This document shows, piece by piece, positions 8,064 to 18,510 of a stretch of 64,000 bases of DNA. Made by a program: the position numbers and the translations under genes. Below the pieces are notes generated by a model that made no database searches, was not told the origin of the DNA, and worked only from the letters and a program-made list of their open reading frames with translations. The stretch spans positions 806,001-870,000 of the forward strand of contig NZ_CP066356.1 in assembly GCF_023278185.1 (NCBI RefSeq), in the 5' to 3' direction. Position 1 is the stretch's first letter; the number at the start of each line of letters is the position of its first letter. Source of the DNA: Bradyrhizobium elkanii USDA 76. Lineage in GTDB: Bacteria > Pseudomonadota > Alphaproteobacteria > Rhizobiales > Xanthobacteraceae.

Positions 8064-9493
8064 TAGCCCGTTCCTCCGACCGTAATCCGTTCCATCCTGA
8101 GCGTCGGCTGGCCGACGCCGACCGGCACGCCCTGGCCGTTCTTGCCGCAGGTGCCGATTCCCGTATCCAGCGCAAGATCGTTGCCGATCATGGTGATCCT
8201 GTGGAGATCGGTCGGTCCGTTGCCGATCAGCATCGCGCCCTTCACCGGCGCGCCGAGCTTGCCGTTCTCGATCTTGTAGGCCTCGGTGCACTGGAACACG
8301 TATTTGCCCGAAGTGATGTCGACCTGGCCGCCGCCGAAATTGGCGGCGTACATGCCGTTCTTCACCGAGGCGATGATCTCGGCCGGGTCGCGGTCGCCCG
8401 ACAGCATGTAGGTGTTGGTCATGCGCGGCATCGGCACATGGGCATAGCTCTGCCGACGGCCGTTGCCGGTCGGCTTCATGCCCATCAGCCGGGCGTTCTG
8501 GCGGTCCTGCATGTAGCCGACCAGAATGCCGTCCTCGATCAGCACGGTGCGGTTGGTCGGCGTGCCCTCGTCGTCGATCGAGAGCGAGCCGCGGCGCGAG
8601 GCCATGGTGCCGTCGTCGACCACGGTGACGCCCTTGGCCGCGACCTGCTGGCCCATCAGGCCGGCAAAGGCGGAGGTCTGCTTGCGGTTGAAATCGCCCT
8701 CGAGCCCATGGCCGACGGCCTCATGCAGCATCACGCCGGGCCAACCGGCGCCGAGCACCACGTCCATCTCGCCGGCGGGCGCCGGCACCGATTCGAGATT
8801 GACCAGCGCCTCGCGCAGCGCGCCGTCGGCGGCGTCGCGCCAGGCCTTGGTCTCGATGAAGCGCGCATAGCCCTCGCGGCCGCCATAGCCCTTGCTGCCG
8901 CTTTCCTGCCGGTCGCCCTGGCCGGCGACCACGGAGATGTTGACGCGCACCAGCGGGCGGATGTCGCGATAGCTCTCGCCGTCGGGCCGCAGGATCTCGA
9001 CCACCTGCCAGGTCGCGGTGAGGCTGGCGGAAACCTGCCGCACGCGCGGGTCCTTGTCCCTGACATAGGCGTCGATCTCGCCGAGCAGTTTTACTTTTGC
9101 CTCGAACGCGGGGCCATCCAGCGGGTTCTCGTCGCCATAGAGCTTGATGTTGGTGTGGGCCGGCGCCGCGGCGAAAGTGCCGGCATAGCCGCCGCGCACG
9201 GCCGCGACCGCATCGGCGGCGCGGATCAGCGCCGGGATCGAGACGTCGGAGGAATGTGCATAGCCGACCGCGTCGTCCTTGACCGCGCGCAGGCCGAAGC
9301 CCTGCGAGGTGTCATAGGTTGCCTGCTTCAGCCGGCCATTGTCAAACACCAGCGCCTCGGTCTGCCCGAACTCCAGGAACAGTTCGCCGTCGTCGGCGCC
9401 TTCAAGTCCGCGCGCCACCTCGCGGCGGACGGCATCGCGGTCCAGATTGGCGCGGTCGAGCAGGGAGGTGGTGGCGGGATTGGTCATGGTCAC
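8063..9493 (-). CDS. tldD: metalloprotease TldD
   Basis: A 476-residue member of the TldD/PmbA (U62) family. TldD with its partner TldE forms a cytosolic heterodimeric zinc protease that trims unfolded peptides and matures some ribosomally made natural products. The catalytic HEAVGHGLEGD (HExxxH) lies around residue 255. The N-terminal FDNGRLKQATYDTSQGFGLRAV segment and the glycine-rich C-terminal strands are complete. No tldE/pmbA is present in the window. It overlaps lepB by one base. In related genomes tldD lies beside ialB and cox; here an HxlR-DoxX-DsrE-TlpA block separates them. Confidence 0.93.
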   Translation of the reverse strand: MTMTNPATTSLLDRANLDRDAVRREVARGLEGADDGELFLEFGQTEALVFDNGRLKQATYDTSQGFGLRAVKDDAVGYAHSSDVSIPALIRAADAVAAVRGGYAGTFAAAPAHTNIKLYGDENPLDGPAFEAKVKLLGEIDAYVRDKDPRVRQVSASLTATWQVVEILRPDGESYRDIRPLVRVNISVVAGQGDRQESGSKGYGGREGYARFIETKAWRDAADGALREALVNLESVPAPAGEMDVVLGAGWPGVMLHEAVGHGLEGDFNRKQTSAFAGLMGQQVAAKGVTVVDDGTMASRRGSLSIDDEGTPTNRTVLIEDGILVGYMQDRQNARLMGMKPTGNGRRQSYAHVPMPRMTNTYMLSGDRDPAEIIASVKNGMYAANFGGGQVDITSGKYVFQCTEAYKIENGKLGAPVKGAMLIGNGPTDLHRITMIGNDLALDTGIGTCGKNGQGVPVGVGQPTLRMERITVGGTG

Positions 9494-9758
9494 TCCGACG
9501 CAATGCGATTGCTTGGCGATTCCTGGTCATCCTTGCCTGAAGCGCAACTGATTGCCAGTGGGGAACCCGCAGCAGGGATTTCGGGGGATTGAAGCAGAGA
9601 CGAGGGGAAAACTCATCTTACAACCCGGAAACCTGTACCGGTCCCGGTTCAGGCCCGGACGGCGATCATCGAAGATAGTGGTTGGGGTGGCAAACCGGGA
9701 GTGCCTGCGACCATGCGGTCGATCACAGTGCCCCGTCGGTGTCCTCACCTTGTCGTCA

Positions 9759-10214
9759 TCACCTTGAGCGCCGATCCGCCTTCCGCGGCCGGCCTTCGCG
9801 CTCGGCTATATCGCCCGATTGCGGCTTCGGCTGCGCGGTGCCCTGCGCCGAGGTCGGAAAGCCATGCTCCTGCGCCCAGCGGTACAGTTCGTCGAACACC
9901 GGCTTGAGCGCCTTGGCCGACGGCGTCATCTCGTACTCAACCCGTGGCGGCACCTCGGGATAGACCGTGCGCTTGACGAGGCCGTTGGCTTCGAGATCGC
10001 GCAGCTGCGTGGTCAGCATGTGCTGGGTCACGCCGGGGATCGACTGGCGCAGCTCGCCGAACCGCCGCTTGCGCTCGACCAATTGCCACAGGATGTCGCC
10101 CTTCCATTTCCCGGCCAGCACCGACAGCGCGCGATGAAATTGCGCCGACAGGTCGCCGTTGCACGGCTCGGACGCCGCCGGAGGCTCGGCAGGCTCAATG
10201 GTCAGTTTTTTCAT
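9759..10214 (-). CDS. HxlR-family transcriptional regulator
   Basis: A 151-residue winged-helix protein. The HxlR core includes LAGKWKGDILWQLVERKRRFGELRQSIPGVTQHMLT and the wing VPPRVEYEMTPSAKAL. It carries a single Cys at position 18 (SEPCNGD) just before the HTH, the place where redox- and electrophile-sensing HxlR proteins have their sensor Cys. The tail after about residue 125 is basic and probably disordered. It is divergent from a DoxX-DsrE-TlpA set, which it probably controls. Confidence 0.85.
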   Translation of the reverse strand: MKKLTIEPAEPPAASEPCNGDLSAQFHRALSVLAGKWKGDILWQLVERKRRFGELRQSIPGVTQHMLTTQLRDLEANGLVKRTVYPEVPPRVEYEMTPSAKALKPVFDELYRWAQEHGFPTSAQGTAQPKPQSGDIAEREGRPRKADRRSR

Positions 10215-10257
10215 ACTACCTCACAAAAAGCATCCTACTTGTTCTTTTCATCTTACT
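10212..10257 (-). promoter_or_regulatory. three direct repeats upstream of hxlR (candidate operator)
   Basis: On the minus strand AGTAAGATG (10249-10257), AGTAGGATG (10231-10239) and GGTAGTATG (10212-10220) are spaced 18 and 19 bases apart. The last one contains the hxlR start codon. Regular spacing near two helical turns suggests a regulator-binding array, most likely for HxlR itself. The region is AT-rich compared with its surroundings. Confidence 0.45.
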
Positions 10258-10348
10258 CCCGAATTTAGACCACCGAAAGCCGCGGGCCAGCCGCCGATCG
10301 GTCGGGTGGCCGCGCGGTCCGGCCTTACGAACAACTCGGGAGTCATCA

Positions 10349-10741
10349 ATGTCAGTTGCAGTTGCCGCGGCGCCGTCGCGCTGGAAGTCCGTCAGCCTCT
10401 GGGTCGTCAGGGGGCTGCTCGCTTTGGCCTTTGCCGCCGCTGGCGCCGCCAAGCTCTACGGCGTGCCAATGCTGGTCGAGGAATTCGAGCATATCGGGCT
10501 CGGCCAGTGGTTCCGCTATTTCACCGGATCGCTGGAGCTGCTCGGCGCCATCCTGATCCTGCTGCCCCCGGTCGCAGCGTTCGGCGGCGTGCTGCTCAGC
10601 TGCATCATGGTCGGTGCCACCATCAGCCATCTGTTCGTGATCGGCGGTTCGCCGGTGCCCGCCCTCGTGCTGCTGACATTGAGCGCGATCGTCGCCTACG
10701 CCAAGCGCAGCCAGTTCGCCCTGCTTTCGAGCGCGCCGTGA
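10349..10741 (+). CDS. DoxX family membrane protein
   Basis: A 130-residue inner-membrane protein with four predicted spans. It shows the DoxX features: the first helix ending in GAAKL, then ...MLVEEFEHIGLGQWFRYFTG and SLELLGAILIL. DoxX proteins are linked to thiosulfate/quinone oxidation and to redox-stress membrane complexes. It is first in a plus-strand set with the DsrE-like and TlpA-like genes (gaps of 10 and 35 bases) and divergent from hxlR. Confidence 0.85.
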   Translation: MSVAVAAAPSRWKSVSLWVVRGLLALAFAAAGAAKLYGVPMLVEEFEHIGLGQWFRYFTGSLELLGAILILLPPVAAFGGVLLSCIMVGATISHLFVIGGSPVPALVLLTLSAIVAYAKRSQFALLSSAP

Positions 10742-10751
10742 GGTGAGCGCG

Positions 10752-11270
10752 ATGCGCGTCTCTCGCTGCAAGCTGGCAGTCGTGACCGGTATGGTGCTGG
10801 CCTTCGCGGTGCCGTTCGCCGCGACAATGCTGCTCACCGGTTCGGTCGCGGCGGTCTCGAAACCCGAGCCCAAGAAACCTGAGTCCAGCAAGCCGGAGCC
10901 GCGCATGCACCGTCTGGTGCTGCCGATCAACAGCGACGACCCGACCACGATGCGGGCGCTGATCTCGACCGCGCTCAACCTCCCGAAATATTATCGGGAG
11001 CGCAACGAGCCGTTCGAGATCGAGGTCGTCGCCTACAATGCCGGCGTCCACATGCTGCGGGCCGATACCTCGCCGGTGAAGGACCTGCTCCGGGTGGTGC
11101 GGGGGCTCACGCCCGACATCCGCTTCGTGGTCTGCGAAGCCACCAAGCTCGGCATGGAGCGCGCCGAGGGACATCCGCTCGTCCTGCTCGACAATGTCGA
11201 CCTGGTGCCGAACGGGCCCGGGCGCATCATCGAATTGCAGGAAGCCGGCTGGTCCTACATCCGGTCCTGA
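10752..11270 (+). CDS. exported or membrane-anchored DsrE-like protein
   Basis: About 172 residues. An N-terminal hydrophobic helix (VTGMVLAFAVPFAATMLLTG) is followed by a Lys/Pro/Ser-rich linker and a DsrE/YchN-like alpha/beta domain (RLVLPINSDDPTTM, then FEIEVVAYNAGVHML, VVCEATKLGM and ELQEAGWSYIRS). DsrE relatives are usually cytosolic sulfur-relay proteins, so the leader is unusual and suggests the domain faces the periplasm. One Cys (FVVCEA) is in the domain. The ATG at 10752 was preferred over a GTG three codons upstream because GAGGTGA precedes it. Confidence 0.75.
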   Translation: MRVSRCKLAVVTGMVLAFAVPFAATMLLTGSVAAVSKPEPKKPESSKPEPRMHRLVLPINSDDPTTMRALISTALNLPKYYRERNEPFEIEVVAYNAGVHMLRADTSPVKDLLRVVRGLTPDIRFVVCEATKLGMERAEGHPLVLLDNVDLVPNGPGRIIELQEAGWSYIRS

Positions 11271-11305
11271 GCGATATGGCCATCAAGCCAAGCGGAGAAC
11301 TTGTC

Positions 11306-11902
11306 ATGACGTCAGCTCACGCACCGACGCGCCGCGCCGTCGTCGCCGGCATGATCGGCGTCGGCGCCTCGCTCACAATGCCCGCCGGAGTGCGCGCAGC
11401 GTCGGGACCGCCGCACTTCGGCTCCATCCGGCACCAGTTCACGCAGGTCGAAGGCGCCCGCCCGGTGCCGCCGGTCGCGATTCCGGCGCTTGCCGGCGGC
11501 GCGCTCGATCTCACCGCGCTTAAAGGCAAGCTGGTGCTGGTCAACTTCTGGGCCACCTGGTGCGCGGCGTGCCGGACCGAGTTGCCGATGCTTGATCGCC
11601 TTGCGGCCAGCGGCCGCAGCGATCTCGTGGTCGTCGCTGTTAGCACCGATCGCAATCGCGCGCTGGTCGCGCCCTACGTCAAGCAGCTCAAGCTGCGCCA
11701 CCTTGCGATCGGCTTCGATCCGGGCGGTCTCGTCTCGCGCGTCGACGCCGCCGAGGTCGACACGCCGTTCGCGCTCTACGGCATGCCGATCTCATTTTTG
11801 ATCGGCGTCACCGGCCAGGTCGAAGGTTACATGACGGGAGAGGCGGACTGGCTGTCCGCGGAGGCGGGCGGGTTGTTCGACTACTATGCGGGCGTCCGCT
11901 GA
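11306..11902 (+). CDS. TlpA/ResA-like periplasmic thioredoxin
   Basis: About 198 residues. An N-terminal signal with a twin-arginine-like TRRAVVAGMIGVGASLT segment precedes a thioredoxin fold with NFWATWCAACRTELP (active-site CAAC) and the cis-Pro loop GMPISFLIG. TlpA-type proteins reduce periplasmic disulfides or metal-site Cys; partners include cytochrome oxidase copper centres, and the cox operon lies just downstream. The start at 11306 has AGCGGAG upstream; an ATG at 11276 is in frame but poorly placed. Likely co-transcribed with the DoxX and DsrE genes. Confidence 0.83.
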   Translation: MTSAHAPTRRAVVAGMIGVGASLTMPAGVRAASGPPHFGSIRHQFTQVEGARPVPPVAIPALAGGALDLTALKGKLVLVNFWATWCAACRTELPMLDRLAASGRSDLVVVAVSTDRNRALVAPYVKQLKLRHLAIGFDPGGLVSRVDAAEVDTPFALYGMPISFLIGVTGQVEGYMTGEADWLSAEAGGLFDYYAGVR

Positions 11903-11907
11903 GATGG

Positions 11908-11944
11908 CGTAGCCCGGATGAAGCGAAGCGAAATTCGGGCTACG
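11908..11944. repeat. REP-A dispersed repeat, short hairpin copy
   Basis: GTAGCCCGGATGAAGCGAAG followed by ATTCGGGCTAC forms a compact hairpin of the same family as 6171-6261. It lies between the 3' ends of the convergent TlpA-like and ialB genes. Confidence 0.75.
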
Positions 11945-11975
11945 GCCTCTGTATTTGCGACGCCAGCCTTAACCC

Positions 11976-12524
11976 CTAGGGCAATTTGTCATACCCCTCC
12001 GACAGGCCATTCAGGCTGAGCGGAAAGCCGATCCCTTCTTCCGGGGTCTCGAAGATGATGAAGGTCGCGGTCTTGGCGTTCTTGAGCTGGCCGAGCAGCT
12101 TGTCGTCCATCACCACCTCGGCGACGCAGCCATTGGGCAGGCAGCGGACGAAACCGGCGCGGCCGACGTCCTGATTGTCGAGTTTCAGGCCGAGGCCGGA
12201 GGGCAGCAGCACGCCGAGCGGGGCGACCACGCGCATCAGGCGGCTCTTCTGGTCGGCGGTCTTCAGCACGATCACGGTCAGGCCGGCATTGGAGCGGTCT
12301 TCTGCTACCACGCTCTGGATCAGTGCGCATTGCTCGGCCTGGGCGCCGGGCGGGGTGTCGCAGCGGATCTGCCAGTCGCCGTGAACCGAGCGCACCGCGC
12401 CTTGCGCGTTCGCCGGCTGGGTCAGGCCAAGGGAAAGGAGAAGAGAAAGGCCAAGGCAAAGGGCCAGAATTGCGAGGCCGCCGAGCCGGCTGGCCATCGT
12501 CAAACGAATGTTCGAAGCGCCCAT
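11976..12524 (-). CDS. ialB: invasion-associated locus B family protein
   Basis: A 182-residue exported protein. Residues 1-41 form a signal peptide (LAILALCLGLSLLLSLGL, ending ANAQ). The mature part starts VHGDWQIRCDTPPG and carries four Cys (RCD, QCAL, VRCLP, NGC), the arrangement of IalB/InvB proteins first described in Bartonella. The role in non-pathogens is unclear. In Bradyrhizobium-type genomes this gene is a regular neighbour of tldD and the cox operon. Confidence 0.85.
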   Translation of the reverse strand: MGASNIRLTMASRLGGLAILALCLGLSLLLSLGLTQPANAQGAVRSVHGDWQIRCDTPPGAQAEQCALIQSVVAEDRSNAGLTVIVLKTADQKSRLMRVVAPLGVLLPSGLGLKLDNQDVGRAGFVRCLPNGCVAEVVMDDKLLGQLKNAKTATFIIFETPEEGIGFPLSLNGLSEGYDKLP

Positions 12525-13109
12525 CCGGGTCGATCCTTATAGATGTTCGGTCGGTCCGGCCGTCCGGCCGCCGGCAGCACGCGCGCCATGATGCGCTTCC
12601 CGGAAGCGAATCATGATCTCATCTTCTTGTTTGAGCATGATCTTTCGGAAGACCAGTCTCCACTTCTCCGGATCATGCTCAGGCGTCGACTGATACCGCA
12701 ATGACGGCGCCTTGAAGGCGATCTTGAAGCCATTCTCGCGCCGGATTGCGGCAGCCCGCAGCGAATCAGGTTTCTGTAGGGTACCCCGCCTGTGGGTACA
12801 TCCGGTAATCCCCCTGTCAAGCGGCATGGACAATTGGTCCAAGTGCTTTCGCTTGATTTTGCGGGAAAAATCGCAAGCGGCAGCTTCATCGCAGGCGCAT
12901 GGCTTTCGGCCCCACTACTGCATTGCGAGCGCCGGAGAATTATGGTTTGAGAGGCTGGATTTCGACGCGTTCTAGCGATCTGGCTCCCGTACCCACCTTG
13001 ACTCAGAGACGGGTATGTCCGGAAGGCCGTTTGTCAGGGCGGATCGTGCTGCATTTTCGGCCACATGCCGGGGGTGCTTTGGGGAATAATGCAAGGGAGC
13101 GCGAGCGGC
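12525..13109. other. 585-base non-coding region before coxB
   Basis: No convincing gene. It holds a REP-B palindrome (12633-12680) and an inverted repeat GTACCC-N7-GGGTAC at 12781-12799 that might be an operator. The last 300 bases probably contain the cox promoter, but I could not fix a -10/-35 pair. Confidence 0.6.
12633..12680. repeat. REP-B dispersed palindromic repeat
   Basis: GAGCATGATC at one end and GATCATGCTC at the other are perfect reverse complements, with the shared core TTCGGAAGACCAGTCTCCAC. The second copy is at 17486-17532 in inverted orientation. Confidence 0.8.
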
Positions 13110-13949
13110 ATGAAGATGTCGATTGGCCGGTTGGGCAGGCAATTGCTGGGGTTGGCGGTGGCGGGTGTGGCGTCTGTCGCCGCGGGATCGGCCTTCGCCG
13201 AAATGGGGCAGCCGGCGCCGTGGGAGCACACGCTGCAGGAAGGCGTGACTCCGGTGATGGAAAACATCATCTGGTTTCATAATTTCCTGCTGGTGCTGAT
13301 CACCCTGATCACGCTGTTCGTGCTCGCGCTGCTCATCATCGTGGTGGTGAAGTTCAACGCCAGGGCCAACCCGGTCCCCTCCAGGACCACCCACAACACC
13401 CTGATCGAGGTGGCCTGGACGCTGATCCCGGTGCTGATTCTGGTCGGCATCGCGGTGCCGTCGTTCCGCTTGCTGTTCCTGGAGCTCGACGTGCCGAAGC
13501 CGGACCTCACGGTGAAGGTCACCGGCAAGCAGTGGTACTGGTCCTACGCCTACCCGGATAACGGCAAGTTCGAGTTCGACTCGCTGCTCGACAAGGACAA
13601 GCAGCCGCGCCTGCTCGGCGTCGACAACGAGATGGTGGTCCCGGTCAACAAGGTGGTGCGGATCCAGACCACCGGCGCCGACGTGATCCACTCCTTCGCG
13701 GTGCCGGCCTTCGGCGTGAAGATCGATTCGATCCCCGGCCGCCTCAACGAGAGCTGGTTCAAGGCCACCAAGACCGGCGTGTTCTACGGCCAGTGCTCGG
13801 AACTGTGCGGCAAGGACCATGCCTTCATGCCGATCGCGGTGCGGGTCGTCAGCGACCAGGAATTCGCGACCTGGGTTGAAGGCGCGAAGAAGAAGTTTGC
13901 GACCAACCCGGCGAATTCCTACGCCTCGGCTGGTCAGGCGGCGCAGTAA
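13110..13949 (+). CDS. coxB: cytochrome c oxidase subunit II
   Basis: Cu_A-bearing subunit of the aa3-type oxidase, which accepts electrons from cytochrome c in the periplasm. A signal peptide (to SAFAE) is followed by two membrane spans (about residues 58-82 and 100-122 of the 279-residue form), then the cupredoxin domain. The aromatic electron-entry motif KQWYWSY and the Cu_A ligands HSFAVPAFG and GQCSELCGKDHAFM are complete. The ATG at 13110 gives a clean signal peptide; an in-frame ATG at 13089 is possible. First gene of the cox operon. Confidence 0.93.
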   Translation: MKMSIGRLGRQLLGLAVAGVASVAAGSAFAEMGQPAPWEHTLQEGVTPVMENIIWFHNFLLVLITLITLFVLALLIIVVVKFNARANPVPSRTTHNTLIEVAWTLIPVLILVGIAVPSFRLLFLELDVPKPDLTVKVTGKQWYWSYAYPDNGKFEFDSLLDKDKQPRLLGVDNEMVVPVNKVVRIQTTGADVIHSFAVPAFGVKIDSIPGRLNESWFKATKTGVFYGQCSELCGKDHAFMPIAVRVVSDQEFATWVEGAKKKFATNPANSYASAGQAAQ

Positions 13950-13979
13950 GCCTCACGGCTTACGGCGCGGATGGAATAA

Positions 13980-15647
<1,668 letters not shown>

Positions 15648-15658
15648 GTCCACGACAA

Positions 15659-15690
15659 CGCGGCGCACTTAAGGGTGCGCCGCGCCTTTT
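15659..15690 (+). terminator. terminator-like hairpin between ctaD and ctaB
   Basis: CGCGGCGCAC and GTGCGCCGCG form a perfect 10-bp stem around TTAAGG, followed by CCTTTT. It sits only 11 bases after ctaD and 20 bases before the ctaB start. It may attenuate transcription so that the structural subunits outnumber the assembly factors. Confidence 0.65.
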
Positions 15691-15710
15691 GAGAGAAGCG
15701 AGACCTGATC

Positions 15711-16649
15711 TTGTCGGTTGTCGATCACAACGCCATCGAGCTGCCCCGGATCTCCGAGGCCGAAGTGGGCGACTACATCGCGCTGTTGAAGCCGCGCGTG
15801 ATGTCGCTGGTGATCTTCACCGCGCTGGTCGGGCTGATGATTGCGCCGGTGCACGTGCATCCGGTGCTGGCATTCACCTCGATCCTGTGCATCGCGGTCG
15901 GCGCCGGCGCTTCCGGCGCGCTCAACATGGCCTATGAGGGCGACGTCGACGCACTGATGACGCGCACCGCCAACCGGCCGATCCCGCGCGGCCGCATCAC
16001 GCAGACCGAGGCGGCCGCGTTCGGCATCACGCTCGCCTTCTTCTCGGTGATGACGCTCGGCATTTTGGTCAACTGGGTGGCGGGCGCGCTGCTTGCCTTC
16101 ACCATCTTCTTCTATGCCGTGATCTACACGATGTGGCTGAAGCGCTGGACCGCGCAGAACATCGTGATCGGCGGCGCCGCCGGTGCCTTGCCGCCGGTGG
16201 TGGCGTGGGCCGCCGCGACCGGATCGCTGTCTGTCGAGCCGATCCTGCTGTTCCTGATCATCTTCTTCTGGACCCCGCCGCATTTCTGGGCGCTGGCGCT
16301 GTTCCGCAGCGACGATTATGCGCGCGCCGGCATCCCGATGCTGCCGGTCGTCGCCGGACCCGACGCGACCCGGCTGCAGATCCTGCTCTACACCATCGTG
16401 CTGGTCGCGATCGCGCTGGCGCCGTGGCCGCTCGGCTATTTCGACGCGATCTACGGCGTCACCTCGCTGGTGCTTGGCGCCGGCATGCTGGGGCTCGCCA
16501 TCGAGGTCTATCGCCGCCGCGAGGGCACGGCTGCCAACCGCGCCACGCGCCGGCTGTTCGCCTTCTCGATCCTCTATCTGTTCGCGCTGTTTGCCGTCCT
16601 GCTCGCCGAGGTCGTGGTCCGCGCCATTGCGCCTGTCTTCATCGGATAG
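15711..16649 (+). CDS. ctaB: protoheme IX farnesyltransferase (heme O synthase)
   Basis: Inner-membrane UbiA-family prenyltransferase that turns heme b into heme o, the precursor of heme a for this oxidase. A 312-residue protein with about eight or nine spans. The prenyl-diphosphate motif [22 protein letters not shown], and the second acidic loop ([19 protein letters not shown]) are present. The start is TTG at 15711, with GAGAGAAG upstream. Part of the cox operon, after the hairpin at 15659. Confidence 0.94.
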   Translation: MSVVDHNAIELPRISEAEVGDYIALLKPRVMSLVIFTALVGLMIAPVHVHPVLAFTSILCIAVGAGASGALNMAYEGDVDALMTRTANRPIPRGRITQTEAAAFGITLAFFSVMTLGILVNWVAGALLAFTIFFYAVIYTMWLKRWTAQNIVIGGAAGALPPVVAWAAATGSLSVEPILLFLIIFFWTPPHFWALALFRSDDYARAGIPMLPVVAGPDATRLQILLYTIVLVAIALAPWPLGYFDAIYGVTSLVLGAGMLGLAIEVYRRREGTAANRATRRLFAFSILYLFALFAVLLAEVVVRAIAPVFIG

Positions 16650-16685
16650 GGAGCCGGGGGCGAGATGGGGGCGCATGGGATATCA

Positions 16686-16850
16686 ATGGACGAGAAACGC
16701 GAACCAGAAGGAATCGTCCTCACCGAGGCGCAGCTCAGGAGCCGCCGCCAGCGCTCGATCGCTATCGCGCTCGCGCTCGGCATCCTGGTCGTACTGTTCT
16801 TCGCCGTCACCCTCGTCAAGGGGCCGGCCGTGCTGGTGCGGCCGCTGTGA
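16686..16850 (+). CDS. coxF: small cox-operon protein, CoxF type
   Basis: A 54-residue single-span protein: an N-terminal cytosolic segment ([18 protein letters not shown], then RQR), a hydrophobic helix and a short periplasmic tail. A protein of this size is a constant feature between ctaB and ctaG in rhizobial cox operons and is thought to assist assembly. An in-frame ATG at 16665 exists, but the conserved start is MDEK. Its TGA overlaps an in-frame GTG of the ctaG frame. Confidence 0.8.
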   Translation: MDEKREPEGIVLTEAQLRSRRQRSIAIALALGILVVLFFAVTLVKGPAVLVRPL

Positions 16851-16855
16851 GTGAG

Positions 16856-17485
16856 ATGGCGAACCAGGGACCGCAGCAGGGTGAGGCCGCCAAGGTCACG
16901 CGCCGCACGCTGACGCGCGACGCCGTGGTTGCCTCGATCTGCGGCTTCGTCGTGGTGCTGATGGTCGGCGCGTCCTACGCGGCCGTGCCGTTCTACAACT
17001 GGTTCTGCCGCACCACCGGCTTCAACGGCACCACCCAGGTCGCGACCTCGGTGCCTTCGGATGCGCCGCTCGATCGCACCATCGCGGTCAGCTTCGATTC
17101 CAACGTCGCGCCGGGCCTGCCCTGGAAGTTCGAGCCGGAGCAGAACACGATCGACGTCAAGATCGGCCAGGTGGTCACGGTCTACTACACCGTCACCAAC
17201 CAGTCGGCGCGCACCACGACCGGCCAGGCGTCCTACAATGTCGCGCCGCTGACGGTCGGCGCCTATTTCCAGAAGATCAACTGCTTCTGCTTCACCGAAC
17301 AGACCATGGCGCCGGGCGAAAAGCGCGAGATGGCCGTGGTGTTCTATGTCGATCCGGCGCTGGCCAGGGACAGCGAGAACGATACGCTGAAGACGATCAC
17401 TTTGTCCTACACCTTCTTCCCCGTGCGCGACGCCACGCCGAAGCCCGTGGCGGCCGGCGAGGCGGAGCAGCGCAAGGGCGGCTAG
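16856..17485 (+). CDS. ctaG: cytochrome c oxidase assembly protein CtaG/Cox11
   Basis: Periplasmic copper chaperone, anchored by one N-terminal span ([20 protein letters not shown]), that delivers copper to Cu_B of CtaD. A 209-residue protein with the copper motif NCFCFTEQ and the Cox11 segments [13 protein letters not shown] and [11 protein letters not shown]. The ATG at 16856 is the likely start; GTG at 16847, overlapping the coxF stop, is in frame and would give three more residues. A REP-B element follows the stop codon directly. Confidence 0.94.
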   Translation: MANQGPQQGEAAKVTRRTLTRDAVVASICGFVVVLMVGASYAAVPFYNWFCRTTGFNGTTQVATSVPSDAPLDRTIAVSFDSNVAPGLPWKFEPEQNTIDVKIGQVVTVYYTVTNQSARTTTGQASYNVAPLTVGAYFQKINCFCFTEQTMAPGEKREMAVVFYVDPALARDSENDTLKTITLSYTFFPVRDATPKPVAAGEAEQRKGG

Positions 17486-17532
17486 AGCATGATCCGGAAA
17501 AGTGGAGACCGATTTTCCGAGAAGATCATGCT
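17486..17532. repeat. REP-B dispersed palindromic repeat
   Basis: AGCATGATC and GATCATGCT flank a core GAAAAGTGGAGACCGATTTT. The element begins at the base after the ctaG stop codon and lies inside the cox operon, upstream of coxC. The same family occurs inverted at 12633-12680, flanking the cox region on its other side. Confidence 0.82.
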
Positions 17533-17592
17533 GTAGAGATTGGAATTTGAGATTTAAGACGTGCCTTGCGGCACGCGAATGGAGAGACGGCA

Positions 17593-18489
17593 ATGGCTGA
17601 GGCGCAAGTCAAGCATCACGACTATCATCTCGTCGACCCGAGCCCGTGGCCGGTGGTCGGCTCGTTCTCGGCCTTCATCATGGCGTTCGGCGCGATCGGC
17701 TGGATGCACCACATGTTCTCCGCGGCCCCGATCGTGTTCGGCGTCGGCACCATCGGCGTGCTCTACACCATGGCGAGCTGGTGGGGCGACGTGATCAGGG
17801 AAGCCCAGTACAAGGGCGACCACACCCGCGTGGTGCAGATCAGCCACCGCTACGGCATGATCCTGTTCATCGCCTCCGAGGTGATGTTCTTCGTCGCCTG
17901 GTTCTGGGCCTTCTTCAACTCGGCGCTGTTCCCGGCTGACGCGGTGCACGCCACGCGCGATGCGGTGTTCGGCTGCGGCGCCGGCACGGCGATGGGCGCC
18001 TGCTCGGTGCCCGGCACCTGGCCGCCGAAGGGCATCGAGACCTTCGATCCCTGGCATCTGCCGCTGCTCAACACGCTGCTGCTCCTGACCTCGGGCACCA
18101 CCGTCACCTGGGCGCACCATGCGCTGCTCGAGAACGACCGTCAGGGCCTCAAGCAGGGCCTGATCCTCACCGTGATCCTCGGCGCCCTCTTCACCTGCGT
18201 GCAGGCCTATGAGTACGCCCATGCGACGTTCTCGTTCGGCGGCAACGTCTATGGCGCGACCTTCTTCATGGCGACCGGGTTCCACGGTTTCCACGTGCTG
18301 GTCGGCACCATCTTCCTGCTGGTCTGCCTGATCCGCGCCTATGCCGGCCACTTCACGCCGAAGCAGCACCTCGGCTTCGAGTTTGCCGCCTGGTACTGGC
18401 ACTTCGTCGACGTGGTCTGGCTGTTCCTGTTCATCTGCATCTACGTCTGGGGCCACGGCGCCGAGACGATGGCCCACGGCGCACACTAA
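17593..18489 (+). CDS. coxC: cytochrome c oxidase subunit III
   Basis: Seven-span core subunit of the aa3 oxidase, which stabilises subunit I and supports proton uptake. A 298-residue protein with [14 protein letters not shown] at the N-terminus, the lipid/proton-side Glu in [17 protein letters not shown], and the C-terminal [20 protein letters not shown]. The start at 17593 has GGAGAG 8 bases upstream; the longer frame overlaps the REP-B flank. A loop with two Cys ([19 protein letters not shown]) is typical of rhizobial CoxC. Confidence 0.95.
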   Translation: MAEAQVKHHDYHLVDPSPWPVVGSFSAFIMAFGAIGWMHHMFSAAPIVFGVGTIGVLYTMASWWGDVIREAQYKGDHTRVVQISHRYGMILFIASEVMFFVAWFWAFFNSALFPADAVHATRDAVFGCGAGTAMGACSVPGTWPPKGIETFDPWHLPLLNTLLLLTSGTTVTWAHHALLENDRQGLKQGLILTVILGALFTCVQAYEYAHATFSFGGNVYGATFFMATGFHGFHVLVGTIFLLVCLIRAYAGHFTPKQHLGFEFAAWYWHFVDVVWLFLFICIYVWGHGAETMAHGAH

Positions 18490-18510
18490 TTGCCGGCCGA
18501 CGTGCTAAGA

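Noticed and set aside
12712..12975. Small plus-strand frame before coxB
   Set aside because: No ribosome-binding site or family-like sequence; the region looks like promoter and repeat DNA.
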